A stretch of 64,000 nucleotides of DNA, from positions 306,205 through 370,204 of the forward strand of contig NZ_KE159711.1 of the NCBI RefSeq assembly GCF_000403435.2, written 5' to 3'. A model generated the notes under the pieces. The model was not told the origin of the DNA. It worked only from the letters and a program-made list of their open reading frames with translations, and ran no database searches. Each line of letters begins with the position of its first letter. Positions within the stretch are counted from its first letter, which is position 1. Below are positions 51,852 to 59,459 of this stretch, one piece after another. A program made the translations under genes and the position numbers. This DNA is from Oscillibacter sp. 1-3. Its GTDB lineage: Bacteria; Bacillota; Clostridia; Oscillospirales; Oscillospiraceae.

Positions 51852-52703
51852 ATGTGTGATTACGATAACGCTATTTTCCGGCTTGCCACGGCACAGGAAA
51901 CAGAGCCGGAGGACTACATAGGCGAGGACGGGCTTTTATACTGCGGGAAATGCCGCCAGCCCAAAGAAGCCTACTTCCCGGAGGGTAAGACGCTTTTCGG
52001 GCGTGACCGTCACCCCAAAGAATGTGACTGCCAGCGGAAACGCCGGGAAACGCTGGAAGCCGCAGACCGGGAACACAAGCACCGGGAGGAAGTGGAACGG
52101 CTGAAAAGAAAGGGCTTCACAGACCCGGCTATGCGGGAGTGGACGTTTGGGAATGACAACGGCAAATGCCCCCAAATGGTGAAAGCCCGTGCCTATGTGG
52201 AACAATGGGAGCAGATAAAGGACGGAAACCACGGAATGATTTTGTGGGGAGAAGTCGGCACAGGCAAGAGCTATTTTGCCGGGTGTATCGCCAATGCCCT
52301 CATGGAGAAAGAGGTTTCCGTGTGCATGACGAATTTTGCCCTTATCCTCAATGACCTTGCCGCCAGCTACAAGGACAGGAACGAATACATATCCCGCCTT
52401 TGCAGCTTCCCTCTGCTTATCCTTGACGATTTCGGCATGGAGCGTGGCACGGAATACGGGCTTGAACAGGTTTACAACGTGGTTGACAGCCGATACCGCA
52501 GCAGAAAGCCGCTGATAGTCACCACAAATTTGACGCTGGAAGAATTGCAGAACCCGGAGGACACGCCCCACGCCCGGATTTATGACCGCCTTATTGAAAT
52601 GTGTTCCCCTGTCTGTATTACCGGGGAGAATTTCAGAAAAGCCAAAGCAAGGGAGAAAATGGAGCAGCTTAAAACGCTGCTGAACAGAAAGGAGAGCCTA
52701 TGA
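51852..52703 (+). CDS. DnaC-like helicase loader
   Basis: 283 residues. A Cys-cluster (YCGKCRQPKEAYF... CDCQRKR) precedes an AAA+ ATPase of the DnaC/IstB type: Walker A WGEVGTGKSYFAG, Walker B LLILDDFGMER, sensor VTTNLTLEEL, arginine finger region YDRLIEMC. Loads the replicative helicase at the IME1 origin. AGGAGG upstream. Overlaps tnpW by 4 nt. Confidence 0.9.
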   Translation: MCDYDNAIFRLATAQETEPEDYIGEDGLLYCGKCRQPKEAYFPEGKTLFGRDRHPKECDCQRKRRETLEAADREHKHREEVERLKRKGFTDPAMREWTFGNDNGKCPQMVKARAYVEQWEQIKDGNHGMILWGEVGTGKSYFAGCIANALMEKEVSVCMTNFALILNDLAASYKDRNEYISRLCSFPLLILDDFGMERGTEYGLEQVYNVVDSRYRSRKPLIVTTNLTLEELQNPEDTPHARIYDRLIEMCSPVCITGENFRKAKAREKMEQLKTLLNRKESL

Positions 52704-52897
52704 CCGACACCCCCAACAGAAGCACCGCCACTACCGCCCGCCGCCCGGATTGCGTGACCGAGGTACGCCGGGGGAATACCGTCCTTGTGGTTTCCGGCTA
52801 TTTCAAGCAGGACACTACCGCCACCGCCGCCGACAAGATGATGAAAGTGCTGGAAGCGGAAAGCGCAGCCGGAGGGAAAGCCGCCCACGCCATATAA
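52700..52897 (+). CDS. TnpW-like transposon-encoded protein
   Basis: 65 residues: VTEVRRGNTVLVVSGYFKQDTTATAADKMMKVLEAE is the TnpW pattern known from Tn4451-type elements. Small, function unknown, and always close to the recombinase gene. ATGA overlap with the DnaC-like gene. Confidence 0.85.
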   Translation: MTDTPNRSTATTARRPDCVTEVRRGNTVLVVSGYFKQDTTATAADKMMKVLEAESAAGGKAAHAI

Positions 52898-52956
52898 AGT
52901 GACATTCCTTGCTAAAGTTTATTCGACATTATGTGCCATAAAGTAGCAAAAAGGAC

Positions 52957-53012
52957 TGTACAGCCAGCCCCGCCCTATGGTATAATAGACATACGGAATA
53001 GTGGGCTGGCTG
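52957..53012 (+). promoter_or_regulatory. Promoter of the TnpX-like recombinase with flanking inverted repeat
   Basis: TGTACA (52957-52962), 18 nt, TATAAT (52981-52986). The -10 is flanked by CAGCCAGCCC (52961-52970) and GGGCTGGCTG (53003-53012), a perfect 10-bp inverted repeat. It may be an operator, or a hairpin in DNA that regulates recombinase expression. Confidence 0.6.
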
Positions 53013-53030
53013 TCGGAAACGGAGGAATCT

Positions 53031-54653
53031 ATGTCAAGACAGACCACCACAACACTTATCACCGCCCTTTATCCGAGATTATCCCATGAGGACGAGCTTT
53101 CCGGGGAATCCAATTCCATAAGCAACCAGAAGCGAATCCTTGAAAACTACGCAAAACAGAACGGCTTTTCAAATCTGAAATGGTACACGGACGACGGTTA
53201 TTCCGGGGCAAATTTCCAAAGACCCGGCTTCCAGTCCATGCTTGCCGACATTGAAGCGGGGCTTGTTGGTACAGTCATAGTCAAGGATATGTCACGGTTA
53301 GGGCGAAACTATCTTCAAGTGGGAATGTACACGGAAATGATTTTCCCACAGAAAAACGTCCGTTTCATTGCCATCAATGACGGCGTTGACAGCGCACAGG
53401 GCGACAACGATTTTGCCCCCTTGCGTAACATTTTTAACGAATGGCTGGTGAGAGATACGAGCAAGAAAATCCGGGCGGTAAAACGCTCAAAAGGCATGAG
53501 CGGGAAGCCTGTCACAAGCAAGCCCGTGTACGGCTACCTCATGGACGAGGACGAAAATTTCATCATTGACGAGGAAGCCGCCCCCGTGGTGAAGCAGATA
53601 TACAGCCTTTGCCTTGCCGGGAACGGACCGACCAAGATAGCCCGTATGCTTACGGTGCAGCAGACACCTACGCCGGGAACGCTGGAATACCGCCGGACGG
53701 GAAGCACACGCCGCTACCACCCCGGCTATGAGTGCAAGTGGGCGACTAACACCGTGGCGCATATCCTTGAAAACCGGGAGTACACGGGCTGCCTTGTGAA
53801 CTTCAAGACCGAGAAAGTGTCCTACAAGGTAAAGCACAGTGTAGAAAATCCCGTGGAGAAACAGGCGGTATTTGAGAACCACCACGAACCAATCATAGAC
53901 CGTGACACATGGGAGCGTGTGCAGGAGCTACGCAAGCAGCGCAAACGCCCTAACCGCTATGATGAAGTGGGCTTGTTCTCCGGCATACTGTTTTGTGCGG
54001 ATTGCGGCAGCGTCATGTATCAGCAGAGGTATCAGACGGACAAGCGGAAACAGGACTGCTACATATGCGGCAGCTACAAGAAGCGCACGGCAGACTGTAC
54101 GGCGCACTTTATCCGCACCGACCTGTTGACCGAGGGAGTGACCGAGAACCTACGGAAAGTCACCAGCTATGCCGCCAAGCACGAAGCCCGGTTTATGAAG
54201 CTGTTGACCGAGCAGACCGAGGACGGGAGCAAACGCCGGAACGCCGCCAAGAAGAAAGAACTGGAAGCGGCAGAAAAGCGGATTGCGGAACTCTCCGCTA
54301 TCTTCAAGCGGCTGTATGAGGACAGCGTGACCGGGCGCATATCGGACGAGCGTTTCACGGAACTGTCGGCAGACTACGAAGCCGAGCAAAAGGAACTGAA
54401 AGAACGTGCCGCCGTTCTGCAGGGCGAGCTTTCAAGGACGCTGGAAGCCACGGCGAACGCTGAAAAGTTTATGAAAGTGGTACGCAAGTACACCAGCTTT
54501 GAGGAACTCACCCCTACCCTGTTACGGGAGTTTGTGGAGAAAATCGTAATCCACGAATCGGAAGCCCTTGACGGGAAACGCCGGGGGAAGCTCCGCAGAC
54601 AGGAAATCGAAATCTATTACTCTTTTGTCGGCAAGGTAGAGTTGCCCGACTAA
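53031..54653 (+). CDS. TnpX-like large serine recombinase
   Basis: 540 residues. Resolvase domain (ALYPRLSHEDELSGESNSISNQ with catalytic Ser; KDMSRLGRNYLQVGMY with Arg), recombinase domain, zinc-ribbon (CADCGSVMY...CGSYKK), coiled coil (about 395-460) and C-terminal domain ending KIEIYYSFVGKVELPD-type. It is the enzyme that would excise and insert IME1. Start 53031 has GGAGG 7 nt before it. It ends 59 bp before the element's right end, as usual. Confidence 0.93.
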   Translation: MSRQTTTTLITALYPRLSHEDELSGESNSISNQKRILENYAKQNGFSNLKWYTDDGYSGANFQRPGFQSMLADIEAGLVGTVIVKDMSRLGRNYLQVGMYTEMIFPQKNVRFIAINDGVDSAQGDNDFAPLRNIFNEWLVRDTSKKIRAVKRSKGMSGKPVTSKPVYGYLMDEDENFIIDEEAAPVVKQIYSLCLAGNGPTKIARMLTVQQTPTPGTLEYRRTGSTRRYHPGYECKWATNTVAHILENREYTGCLVNFKTEKVSYKVKHSVENPVEKQAVFENHHEPIIDRDTWERVQELRKQRKRPNRYDEVGLFSGILFCADCGSVMYQQRYQTDKRKQDCYICGSYKKRTADCTAHFIRTDLLTEGVTENLRKVTSYAAKHEARFMKLLTEQTEDGSKRRNAAKKKELEAAEKRIAELSAIFKRLYEDSVTGRISDERFTELSADYEAEQKELKERAAVLQGELSRTLEATANAEKFMKVVRKYTSFEELTPTLLREFVEKIVIHESEALDGKRRGKLRRQEIEIYYSFVGKVELPD

Positions 54654-54711
54654 AGCCCGACCCGTCCGGCAGTCAGCCGGACAGGGAACGGCAAAATTTT
54701 TTACACTTCTT

Positions 54712-54735
54712 TTACTTCTTTATCTCACATAAGCA
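54712..54735 (-). repeat. IME1 right terminal inverted repeat
   Basis: Its complement starts TGCTTATGT and has ATAAAGAAG, matching the left end at 19 of 24 positions. The next base resumes maff2. Confidence 0.85.
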
Positions 54736-54828
54736 AAAAGTCAGGGCATGAAACAGCTCATGGCGGGCGGCGGTGTGGCCCTGATCGGTATGCAGCTCAT
54801 CCCCCTGCTGGCGAACCTGTTCGGCTAA
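54736..54828 (+). pseudogene. maff2 gene, 3' fragment
   Basis: AAAAGTCAGGGC then MKQLMAGGGVALIGMQLIPLLANLFG-stop: the end of the Maff2 membrane protein cut by IME1. An internal ATG (54750) could allow a 25-residue product. Confidence 0.85.
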
Positions 54829-54841
54829 GAGGGCGTAGCCA

Positions 54842-55198
54842 ATGCTGAACATCCTCGACATAATCACAGACTGGATCAAGGGCATCCTCCGGGACTGCAT
54901 CATGGGCAACCTGGACGGGATGTTTGACCAGATCAACAGCGAGGTCGGGGAAGTTGCGGCAAACGTGGGGACGACCCCGGCGGCATGGAACGCCGGGGTT
55001 TTCTCCATGATCCGCAATTTGAGTGATAACGTGGTGGTTCCGATAGCCGGGATGATTATCACCTTTGTCCTGTGCTACGAGCTTATCAGTATGCTCATGG
55101 AGAAGAATAACTTCCACGACGATGTATGCTGTAAGCGATGTATTTCAAATGCATCAAATACAACGTACAGTCAGCTCATTTGCGGCAGAATGATATGA
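54842..55198 (+). pseudogene. VirB6/TrbL-like protein, N-terminal fragment
   Basis: The frame MLNILDIITDWIKGILRDCIMGNLDGMFDQINSEVGEVAANVGTTP... MIITFVLCYELISMLMEKNNFHD is the start of the TrbL/VirB6-type membrane channel subunit of Tn1549-like ICEs. It leaves the family after NNFHD at about 55123, where IME2 starts; the last 25 codons are foreign. The channel protein is thus broken. Confidence 0.85.
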
Positions 55199-55219
55199 CT
55201 GGTGAAAGGAATGAGGGAA

Positions 55220-55579
55220 ATGGCTGAATTGACTTATACGAGAGTTGGAGACTACTACATCCCCAATCTGCTACTTGACCCCGAACCAGAAGCAGAGAAA
55301 TTCTATGGCAAGTACGGCGATCTGCGCCGAGAGTACATCCGGGAGCATCGGCCCGCGCTGTGGGCGTCCTTGGTGAACAGCGGCAGACTGGACGATCACC
55401 TGACCACAATCGAGCGGCTGGCAGAAATTAGGATGGACAAGATGCTGCCGCAGATGATGGAGGCCGCTGGCGTAACTGAGGAACTGAAAGCTCGCAACCA
55501 GATGGCGTGGTTAGGGTTGGTAAATAATTGCAGGGCCAGGGCCGAAGAAATTATTTTCACAGAACTGATATATATTTGA
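55220..55579 (+). CDS. TnpV-like transposon-encoded protein
   Basis: 119 residues: LTYTRVGDYYIPNLLLDPEPEAEKFYGKYGDLRREYIREHRPALWASLVNSGRL... is the TnpV signature known in Tn4451-type elements. Function unknown. Start at 55220 (MAELTYT) fits the family start. First gene after the IME2 left edge. Confidence 0.88.
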   Translation: MAELTYTRVGDYYIPNLLLDPEPEAEKFYGKYGDLRREYIREHRPALWASLVNSGRLDDHLTTIERLAEIRMDKMLPQMMEAAGVTEELKARNQMAWLGLVNNCRARAEEIIFTELIYI

Positions 55580-55662
55580 AATCCTCTGAATTTCACAATT
55601 TTAACAATAAAAGGTCGTTGCTTATTTTGAGTAGCGACCTCTTATTGTCTGCTCTAAATGAT

Positions 55663-56484
55663 TCATTTTGATTTTACAGGTATTTCAATCTGCACGATAG
55701 AGTCCTCAATCTGGTCGATTACGTTTATATTGATAATGGCTTCATAAGAGAATCCTGATAAAACAAGACCATGTTCTTTAACATAATCAAATATCCTTTG
55801 GTAACACAGCTCAGGGCTTTCCGCCGCGTCTCTATAAAACGCCCGCACATAATTCCCGGCTGGTTGGATGTGTAATTCATCGCTTTTTGTGGGAGACGGA
55901 ATTTCAACAAAAAGTTTAGAATAATCCTCGAATCTTCCATTTTTCAGGCTATCTACCGTAATCATTGTCCCATAAGAAAAATCATGCAAGTTGCATAATT
56001 GGTACTTTTTCCTTTCGGCTGAAATTATCTCCACTTGTTTATCGAACGTAGTGTTTCGATTGATGTCCACGGTAACTAAACTGCGCGCCTTTTTCTGCAC
56101 AATACCGATTTTCGATAAATCCATTGTCAATAATGTCTGCATATTCTGGCAATGGTAGGACAACGTTTTCCGCAGTGCCTTTAGATGGGCTATATTGCGG
56201 TCTATATCTTCAATTTTCTCTTGCATAAGCTGCTCCATGCTGGAGGCGCAACGTTTTTTCATAAAATCCTGAATTTCGCTAATTGGCAAATTCAGCTCCC
56301 GTAGCAGCAGAATTGTTTCCAAAACAGGACTTTGCTCGTAGCTATAATACCTGTATCCATTTTGGGGATGGATAAACGCTGGATGGAAAAGGCCAATTTC
56401 ATCATACCACATCAGAGTTTTTTTGTTTATGCTATGCAGGGACGCAAATTGACCGATTGTGAGCAATTTTTTATTTTTCTCCAT
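55663..56484 (-). CDS. MerR-family multidrug-type regulator
   Basis: 273 residues: an N-terminal MerR HTH (LLTIGQFASLHSINKKTLMWYDEIGLFHPAFIHPQNGYRYYSYEQSPVLETILLLRELNLPISEIQDFM), a coiled-coil dimer helix (about 80-115), and a GyrI-like ligand domain at the C-terminus (about 130-270). It is of the BmrR/TipA type. It faces the MATE efflux gene across an 88-bp spacer with a MerR-type promoter. Confidence 0.9.
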   Translation of the reverse strand: MEKNKKLLTIGQFASLHSINKKTLMWYDEIGLFHPAFIHPQNGYRYYSYEQSPVLETILLLRELNLPISEIQDFMKKRCASSMEQLMQEKIEDIDRNIAHLKALRKTLSYHCQNMQTLLTMDLSKIGIVQKKARSLVTVDINRNTTFDKQVEIISAERKKYQLCNLHDFSYGTMITVDSLKNGRFEDYSKLFVEIPSPTKSDELHIQPAGNYVRAFYRDAAESPELCYQRIFDYVKEHGLVLSGFSYEAIININVIDQIEDSIVQIEIPVKSK

Positions 56485-56499
56485 TTTTCAAAATACCTC

Positions 56500-56530
56500 T
56501 TGACTGTACAGTTACTGTACGGGTTATTAT
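56500..56530 (+). promoter_or_regulatory. MerR-type promoter with 19-bp spacer and operator
   Basis: TTGACT (56500-56505), 19 nt, TATTAT (56525-56530). The long spacer contains a perfect dyad GTACAGTTACTGTAC (56506-56520). This is the classic MerR-activated design: a 19-bp spacer that is silent until the regulator untwists it. Confidence 0.88.
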
Positions 56531-56572
56531 ATCGCATATGCCGGAGAAACACAAGAAAAAAGGAGAAAAATA

Positions 56573-57904
56573 ATGGAAAATGAAAACGCCTATAACAAGC
56601 CGGTTACGTTGGGGAACATCCTCAAATTCGCAGTCCCCACCATTGCAATGGCTGTCTTTATGTCTTTTTACACTATGGTTGACGGCCTGTTTGTATCAAA
56701 TCTGATCGGTACAACCGCACTGTCTGCAATCAATCTGACAGCCCCTGTGATTCAAGTGATTACAGCAATTTCCACTATGCTGGCAACTGGCGGAAGTGCG
56801 GTCATCATGAAAAAGATGGGGGAGCAAAAGCAAAAAGAGGCAAGGGAAGATTTCACGTTCTTGATTTTAGTGAATGTGGTTGTTGGCCTGGTCATGACGG
56901 TGCTTGGGTACTCTCTGATGGAAACTATTTTTGGGAGCATGGGGCTGTCCCCGGAGGTCGCAGGCTATTGTACCTCGTATCTCAGCCGCTATCTTCTCTT
57001 TACAATCCCAATCCTGCTGATGAACAATTTTGCTCTGTATATGATCGCCTCTGAAAAAGCAACCCTGTCCCTGATTTGTTCCGTGACAGGTGGCGTACTG
57101 AACATCGTGCTTGACTATGTATTTATCGGCCTTTTGGACATGGGAATCGGCGGTGCGGCCATCGCCACGGGCCTGGGCTACTCTGTGACTGCCGTTGTAG
57201 GTCTGGTTGTGTCCGGAAACAAACAAAGCCTCCTTCACTTTACAAGGCCCGCTTTCCGATTAAGGGTTCTTGCAAGTGCAGCTACAAACGGATGCTCAGA
57301 AATGGCGACCACTTTGGTCATGGGAATCATTACAATGATGATCAATGGGGCCATGCTCTATTATGTTGGTGAAGATGGAGTTGCCGCCGTGACCATCATC
57401 ACATATATACTGGTATTCGCAAGTTCCCTTTACACGGGGTATTCCTATGGCATCGCTCCTATGCTCAGTTACTACTATGGTGAGGAGAACTACGGGAAGC
57501 TAAAAAAGCTGGTTTCCACCAGTCTGAAAGTGATTGCTGTCATTTCTCTTGTGACAGTGGCAGCGTCCTTTGCCGCAACAAAGCCCCTGGTATCTATTTT
57601 TGCCCGACCGGATAATCCAGTCTACGATCTGGCTATCACTGGAAATCGAATCTGTACCCTGGCGTTGTTCTTTATCGGTTTTAATATCTTTGCCAGCGGG
57701 ATGTTTACCGCATTGTCCAACGGTATTGTCTCCGCAATCCTCGCCTTCTCTCGCTCCTTTGTATTCATGCTGATTACCATGCTGATTCTTCCCGCAGTTT
57801 TGGGTGTAACTGGCATCTGGCTGGCTACACCAGTAGCAGAGACGATGGCGATGGTATTATCGGTGTTAATGCTCGTGAAATATCGGAAGCGGTATCAATA
57901 CTAA
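56573..57904 (+). CDS. MATE-family efflux transporter
   Basis: 443 residues with 12 predicted membrane helices in two bundles: AVPTIAMAVFMSFYTMVDGLFVSNLIG... through AETMAMVLSVLMLVKYRK. It exports drugs or cations using Na+ or H+ gradient. AAAGGAG stands 8 nt before the start. Controlled by the divergent MerR regulator. Accessory (resistance-type) cargo of IME2; substrate not readable. Confidence 0.92.
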   Translation: MENENAYNKPVTLGNILKFAVPTIAMAVFMSFYTMVDGLFVSNLIGTTALSAINLTAPVIQVITAISTMLATGGSAVIMKKMGEQKQKEAREDFTFLILVNVVVGLVMTVLGYSLMETIFGSMGLSPEVAGYCTSYLSRYLLFTIPILLMNNFALYMIASEKATLSLICSVTGGVLNIVLDYVFIGLLDMGIGGAAIATGLGYSVTAVVGLVVSGNKQSLLHFTRPAFRLRVLASAATNGCSEMATTLVMGIITMMINGAMLYYVGEDGVAAVTIITYILVFASSLYTGYSYGIAPMLSYYYGEENYGKLKKLVSTSLKVIAVISLVTVAASFAATKPLVSIFARPDNPVYDLAITGNRICTLALFFIGFNIFASGMFTALSNGIVSAILAFSRSFVFMLITMLILPAVLGVTGIWLATPVAETMAMVLSVLMLVKYRKRYQY

Positions 57905-58005
57905 GGGGGTACCGTCTTGAACGCAGAAAACCGCAACTTAAATATAAGCGAGAAGCACAAAAGTTTATCCGTCGCTTTTCTGTAGCTATCCTAAAGGAGA
58001 TTTGA

Positions 58006-58752
58006 ATGGAGTACAGTGTATTGACTATCGGAATACCCGATGAGTTATTTTCTAATTTGAAAAAGCTGATAGTCCAATACCGTCTGCGCTTTATTATGTC
58101 CCCCACAGTTCATGCGGCAGGCCAGATGTTAAGTCACCAGCCTTTTCATTTGCTGATGGTTAACCTGGAATATCTACGAAGCATCCAGCAAACGGACTGG
58201 TTGATAGGAATACGGCGTATCAGTTTTGTGCCAGTCATTATCATCTCGGACACACCAGAAAAAGATATGAAGGGAATGATAGAACTTGGAGCGGATATGT
58301 GTGTTTCTGGAAAATGGCCCTACTCCATGATAGCAGATTTAGCTTACGCTCAACTGCGGCGTTACACAGAATATAATCATTACAGAGATCCCGGTGGAGC
58401 TGAAATATCTCCCTTCCAAGTAGGTGATATTTTCATAGACCCAGCACGACGCATTGTAATGGTTCAAGGACGATCTGTAGATCTCCGTCCCCGCGAATTT
58501 TCTTTGTTGCTATACTTTATGCAAAACCCCAAAATCGTGCTGACCGCAGAGCAGATATGTGAACACGCATGGGAAATGGAGGGCAGCTATAACCGGGGTG
58601 TTTCTGGCCCGATTGCTCTTTTACGAAAGGGCATTGAACCAGACATATCGAATCCTTGTTACATCGAAACGATTCCCCGTATTGGTTACCGCTTTACTGC
58701 GTATCGTGACGAAACTTGCGATGATTGTAGTAGTTCTGTAGGACTTTTGTAG
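58006..58752 (+). CDS. OmpR-type response regulator with degenerate receiver
   Basis: 248 residues. The receiver-like domain (1-115) keeps the fold and the Lys (SGK) but has Asn53 (LLMVNLEYL) where a phospho-accepting Asp is expected, and lacks the acidic pair at the start (TIGIPDE). The C-terminal OmpR/PhoB winged helix (about 145-235; LRPREFSLLLYFMQNPKIVLTAEQICEHAWEMEG... IETIPRIGYRF) is intact. No histidine kinase nearby. Possibly phosphorylation-independent. Phased repeats follow the gene. Confidence 0.83.
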   Translation: MEYSVLTIGIPDELFSNLKKLIVQYRLRFIMSPTVHAAGQMLSHQPFHLLMVNLEYLRSIQQTDWLIGIRRISFVPVIIISDTPEKDMKGMIELGADMCVSGKWPYSMIADLAYAQLRRYTEYNHYRDPGGAEISPFQVGDIFIDPARRIVMVQGRSVDLRPREFSLLLYFMQNPKIVLTAEQICEHAWEMEGSYNRGVSGPIALLRKGIEPDISNPCYIETIPRIGYRFTAYRDETCDDCSSSVGLL

Positions 58753-58780
58753 GAGTTCTGTAGGGCTTGTATTGTAGAAT
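58737..58780 (+). promoter_or_regulatory. Three 11-bp-phased TGTAGG repeats
   Basis: TGTAGG at 58737-58742, 58748-58753 and 58759-58764 (exactly 11 bp apart), with TAGAAT (58775-58780) beyond them as a possible -10. The array runs over the regulator's stop codon. Spacing is typical of OmpR-class binding sites. Confidence 0.6.
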
Positions 58781-58810
58781 ACTTCCATCATACAGGAAAG
58801 GAGTATTCAC

Positions 58811-58897
58811 ATGAGGACACCGCCTCCAATTTTGAACAAGCAGCGAATGACCGCTATCCCAAGAAACGGGATAGCGGTCATTTTTTGTTCGACATGA
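58811..58897 (+). CDS. Possible 28-aa leader peptide
   Basis: MRTPPPILNKQRMTAIPRNGIAVIFCST-stop, with a strong GGAAAGGAG 7 nt before the start. The second half is encoded by the terminator hairpin (58847-58886), so ribosome movement could affect termination. It lies between the response-regulator sites and the mobilisation genes. Translation is inferred from the ribosome site only. Confidence 0.4.
   Translation: MRTPPPILNKQRMTAIPRNGIAVIFCST
58847..58886 (+). terminator. Terminator/attenuator before the mob genes
   Basis: A perfect 14-bp stem (ATGACCGCTATCCC and complement), loop AAGAAAC, then T6. It lies inside the 28-aa frame. Confidence 0.88.
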
Positions 58898-58973
58898 AAG
58901 TCACTGTTGCCTGATTAAATCCTGTTTTCCACTTTTTCTCTCAAATCAATTTTACAGAAATGGAGCAATGTCA

Positions 58974-59255
58974 ATGGATAAAAAAGAATCCCTGTTGAAG
59001 CAACGTGACGAAGCAAAAAAGGAAGCCGCCCAATACGAGAACCAGGTAAAGATTTTGCTGAACAAGCAGAGGGATGCAGAACGCCACGCTCGGAACCACC
59101 GCCTGATTGTGCATGGCGCGATCATGGAGGGCGTGTTTCCCTTCACCGCCAGCATGGACGGCGAATCGCTCAAGGCGTTTCTGATTGACCTTTCCCGTCT
59201 GCCGGGAGCAGAGGAAACGGCGGAAAAGGCGCAAAAAATCGCCCCCACAAACTAA
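58974..59255 (+). CDS. DUF3847-family protein
   Basis: 93 residues: MDKKESLLKQRDEAKKEAAQYENQVKILLNKQRDAERHARNHRLIVHGAIMEGVFPF... is DUF3847, a coiled-coil-like protein that usually precedes MobA/MobL relaxases and may help at oriT. Start 58974 is preferred over 58968 because GGAG is 8 nt before it. Confidence 0.83.
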   Translation: MDKKESLLKQRDEAKKEAAQYENQVKILLNKQRDAERHARNHRLIVHGAIMEGVFPFTASMDGESLKAFLIDLSRLPGAEETAEKAQKIAPTN

Positions 59256-59280
59256 AGTCCGTTCTTAACGGCGCACTTAT

Positions 59281-59305
59281 ACACCGTTCCGGTGTCGTGC
59301 GCCCT
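59281..59305 (+). other. oriT candidate, MOBQ type
   Basis: ACACCG-TTC-CGGTGT (59281-59295) hairpin followed by CGTGCGCCCT (59296-59305). This fits the known MOBQ layout (RSF1010/R1162): an inverted repeat next to TAAGTGCGCCCT with the nick in the core. On the opposite strand a second TAAGTGCGCC lies at 59270-59279. It lies between DUF3847 and a MobA/MobL relaxase gene. Confidence 0.72.
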
Positions 59306-59459
59306 GCCGGGGGCTGTTGCGTCCTGCGGACGCGATGGGGAAGTACCTTCCCCAAACCCCTTGTGCGCCAGCAAAAACGAAACATCCGCTTTGTGTCTGT
59401 TCTGTTTCCGCTGGCCTGTTATCCCCCGCTGTTGACTGTGGAGGAAGGAGGAAAACCAC

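Larger units (their letters stand above)
44764..54735 (+). mobile_element. IME1: Tn4451-like mobilizable element in maff2
   Basis: Ends set by 24-bp terminal inverted repeats (44764-44787 and 54712-54735) that lie exactly where the maff2 gene is cut. Removing the element rebuilds GA-K-S-Q-GMKQLMAGGG. Encodes TetR, a cation transporter, sigma, HTH, a PNPOx-like protein, MobC, relaxase, a replication module, TnpW and a TnpX-like recombinase. It has no secretion genes, so transfer would depend on a helper. The AT-rich part at 45.0-48.0 kb differs in base use from the rest. Confidence 0.88.
24998..55123 (+). mobile_element. Tn1549-like integrative and conjugative element, partial and interrupted
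   Basis: The left edge is inferred from the break in the recombinase gene. The content (ParA, ParB, RepA, DUF3846, sortase, CAP, Cna-repeat protein, PcfB, VirD4, Maff2, VirB6) follows the order of Tn1549/CTn-type ICEs of Clostridia. The part shown lacks a relaxase, VirB4 and an integrase. It is split at maff2 by IME1 (about 44764-54735) and broken in virB6 at about 55123, where IME2 follows; the rest lies outside the window. Confidence 0.72.
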
